Positions 62,722 through 64,000 of a DNA stretch of 64,000 bases are shown one piece after another. The position numbers and the translations under genes were made by a program. Each line of letters begins with the position of its first letter. Within the stretch, counting starts at the first letter, position 1. Source of the DNA: Arhodomonas aquaeolei DSM 8974. Its GTDB lineage: Bacteria; Pseudomonadota; Gammaproteobacteria; Nitrococcales; Nitrococcaceae. The notes under the pieces are model-generated. The model made no database searches and had not been told where the DNA came from. It saw only the letters and a program-made list of their open reading frames with translations. Location of the stretch: contig NZ_KB894802.1 in the NCBI RefSeq assembly GCF_000374645.1, forward strand, positions 187,924 through 251,923, written 5' to 3'.

Positions 62722-64000
62722 TCACGGACGGTTGCGGTCGAAATGGGCGTCGAGTCCCCGCCACACGTCGATGTAGTCGCGCTGGCGGAACGGCGCCGCC
62801 ATGGCCTGCTCCGTGGGCAGGAACAGGTAACGGGACTCGAACATGAACGCCAGGGTATCGCCCTGGTAGACCGGTTCGAGCGCCGCCGTGGAGGCATTAT
62901 CGAAGGTCTCGGCGTCCGGGCCGTGGGGGGTCATGCAGTTGTGCAGGCTCGCGCCGCCCGGCTCGAAGCCCTCGGCCTTGGCGTCGTAGACCCCGTGGAC
63001 CAGGCCCATGAACTCGCTCATCACGTTGCGGTGGAAGTACGGTGGCCGGAACGTGTCCTCGGCGACCATCCACCGCGGCGGGAAGATCACGAAGTCCACG
63101 TTGGCCGTCCCGGGGGTGTCCGTGGGCGCGGTGAGCACGGTGAAGATCGAGGGGTCCGGGTGGTCGAAGCTCACCGTGTTGATGACGTTGAATCGCGCGA
63201 GGTCGTACTTGCACGGATGATAGTTGCCGTGCCAGGCGACCACATCCAGCGGGGAGTGGTCGAGAGGGGCCGCCCAGAGGTTGCCGCAGAACTTCGCCAC
63301 CAGCTCGAAATCACCGCGGCGCTGCTCGTAGGCCGCCACCGGTGTCAGGAAGTCACGCTGGTTGGCCAGGCCGTTGGCGCCGATGGGGCCGAGGTCCGGG
63401 ATCCGGAAGAACGCGCCGTAGTTCTCGCAGATGTAGCCGCGGGCCTGGGCCGCCAGCAGGCGCACCTGGTACTTGAGGCCCCGCGGGATGAGCGCGATCT
63501 CGCCCGGCTCGACGGTGACTACACCCATCTCCGTGGCGATCTCGAGGCCGCCTTGCTGGGGAACGATGAGCCACTCGCCGTCGGCCGAGTAGAAGAAGCG
63601 CCCGTCCATCGAGCGGTTGGCGGCGTAGAAATATACCCCGCAGCCCGCCTGGGCCTTGAGATCGCCGTTGCCGGCCACCGCGAACAGCCCCTCGATGAAG
63701 TCCGTGGGCGTCTCGGGGAAGGGCATGGCGCTCCAGCGCATCTGGTTCGGGTCCACCGGGGTCTGAGCCGGCGCTTCCAGCCGGCCGAGGGTCACGGGCT
63801 CGAAAGCGCCCTGGACCACTGACGGCTGAATCCGGTAGAGCCAGCTGCGCAGGTTGCTGTGGCGCGGGGCCGTGAACGCCGTGCCGCTGAACTGCTCGGC
63901 GTAGAGGTCGTAAGGGCAGCGCTGCGGTGAGTTGCGGCCCACCGGCAGCGCGCCCGGCTCGGCTTCCGTTTCGAAGTAGTTTCGGAAGCCACTGAGGTAC
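62722..64000 (-). CDS. hmgA: homogentisate 1,2-dioxygenase (5' end cut by window)
   Basis: Fe(II) enzyme opening the ring of homogentisate in tyrosine/phenylalanine breakdown to maleylacetoacetate. The frame is open to the window edge; before the internal GTG at 63942 it reads YLSGF then [16 protein letters not shown], the conserved N terminus of the family, so the true start is only a few codons beyond position 64000. 425 codons visible. Metal-site segments [14 protein letters not shown] and [10 protein letters not shown] and the [11 protein letters not shown] motif are present. Stands alone here. Confidence 0.94.
   Translation of the reverse strand, partial: YLSGFRNYFETEAEPGALPVGRNSPQRCPYDLYAEQFSGTAFTAPRHSNLRSWLYRIQPSVVQGAFEPVTLGRLEAPAQTPVDPNQMRWSAMPFPETPTDFIEGLFAVAGNGDLKAQAGCGVYFYAANRSMDGRFFYSADGEWLIVPQQGGLEIATEMGVVTVEPGEIALIPRGLKYQVRLLAAQARGYICENYGAFFRIPDLGPIGANGLANQRDFLTPVAAYEQRRGDFELVAKFCGNLWAAPLDHSPLDVVAWHGNYHPCKYDLARFNVINTVSFDHPDPSIFTVLTAPTDTPGTANVDFVIFPPRWMVAEDTFRPPYFHRNVMSEFMGLVHGVYDAKAEGFEPGGASLHNCMTPHGPDAETFDNASTAALEPVYQGDTLAFMFESRYLFLPTEQAMAAPFRQRDYIDVWRGLDAHFDRNRP

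Overview
The window is 64 kb of high-GC DNA from a polarly flagellated gammaproteobacterium. The order flgBCDEFGHIJKL - fliC-flaG-fliD-fliS - fleQ - fliEFGHIJKLMNOPQR - flhB-flhA-flhF-flhG-fliA - cheYZA-cheB-parC-parP-cheW, the FleQ-type sigma54 activator, the polar landmark GTPases/ATPases FlhF and FlhG, and ParC/ParP-like proteins match the Pseudomonas/Vibrio style of polar flagellum. Codon use, many acidic proteins and the gene set fit the Ectothiorhodospiraceae/Chromatiales side of the class, but no rRNA or other marker is present, so this placement is inference.

Layout. 1-13.1 kb: flgA (minus strand, cut by the window start), divergent cheR, then the rod/hook/ring/junction genes flgB to flgL. 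13.1-16.6 kb: an accessory island with REP hairpins, a RAYT (REP-associated tyrosine transposase) gene and a TPR-sulfotransferase. 16.6-22.8 kb: flagellin, FlaG, cap, FliS/FliT-like chaperones and FleQ. 23.7-41.3 kb: basal body, C-ring, export apparatus, FlhF, FlhG and FliA in a tightly packed run with many 4-nt start/stop overlaps. 41.4-48.4 kb: chemotaxis genes. 48.4-50.9 kb: a convergent pair (FlhB C-domain homologue, second FliK) and a diguanylate cyclase with its own sigma54-type promoter. 51-55.8 kb: a two-component system followed by a GT2 / LAB_N / GT39 membrane-sugar module. 55.8-64 kb: FAH-family hydrolase, L,D-transpeptidase, small unknown protein, metallophosphoesterase, a lipoprotein substrate-binding protein coupled to a PAS-GGDEF cyclase, and homogentisate 1,2-dioxygenase (cut by the window end).

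Regulation visible in the DNA: sigma54 (-24/-12) sites with exact GG-N10-GC spacing lie before flgA, flgB, flgG, fliE, flhB and the diguanylate cyclase; sigma28 (FliA) sites lie before fliC (excellent) and, more weakly, before cheR and inside cheZ before cheA. With fleQ and fliA both present this gives a classic tiered cascade.

The most distinctive structure is a REP/RAYT system. Hairpins that begin with GTAG followed by an imperfect palindrome occur about 30 times, in inverted pairs (REPINs/BIMEs) arranged as local tandem arrays with a different period at each site (157, 129, about 181/144, 108/109 and 101 bp), always in gaps of the flagellar region. The RAYT gene lies between two almost identical 170-bp copies of such a unit. 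No tRNA, rRNA, CRISPR array or insertion sequence other than the RAYT was seen.
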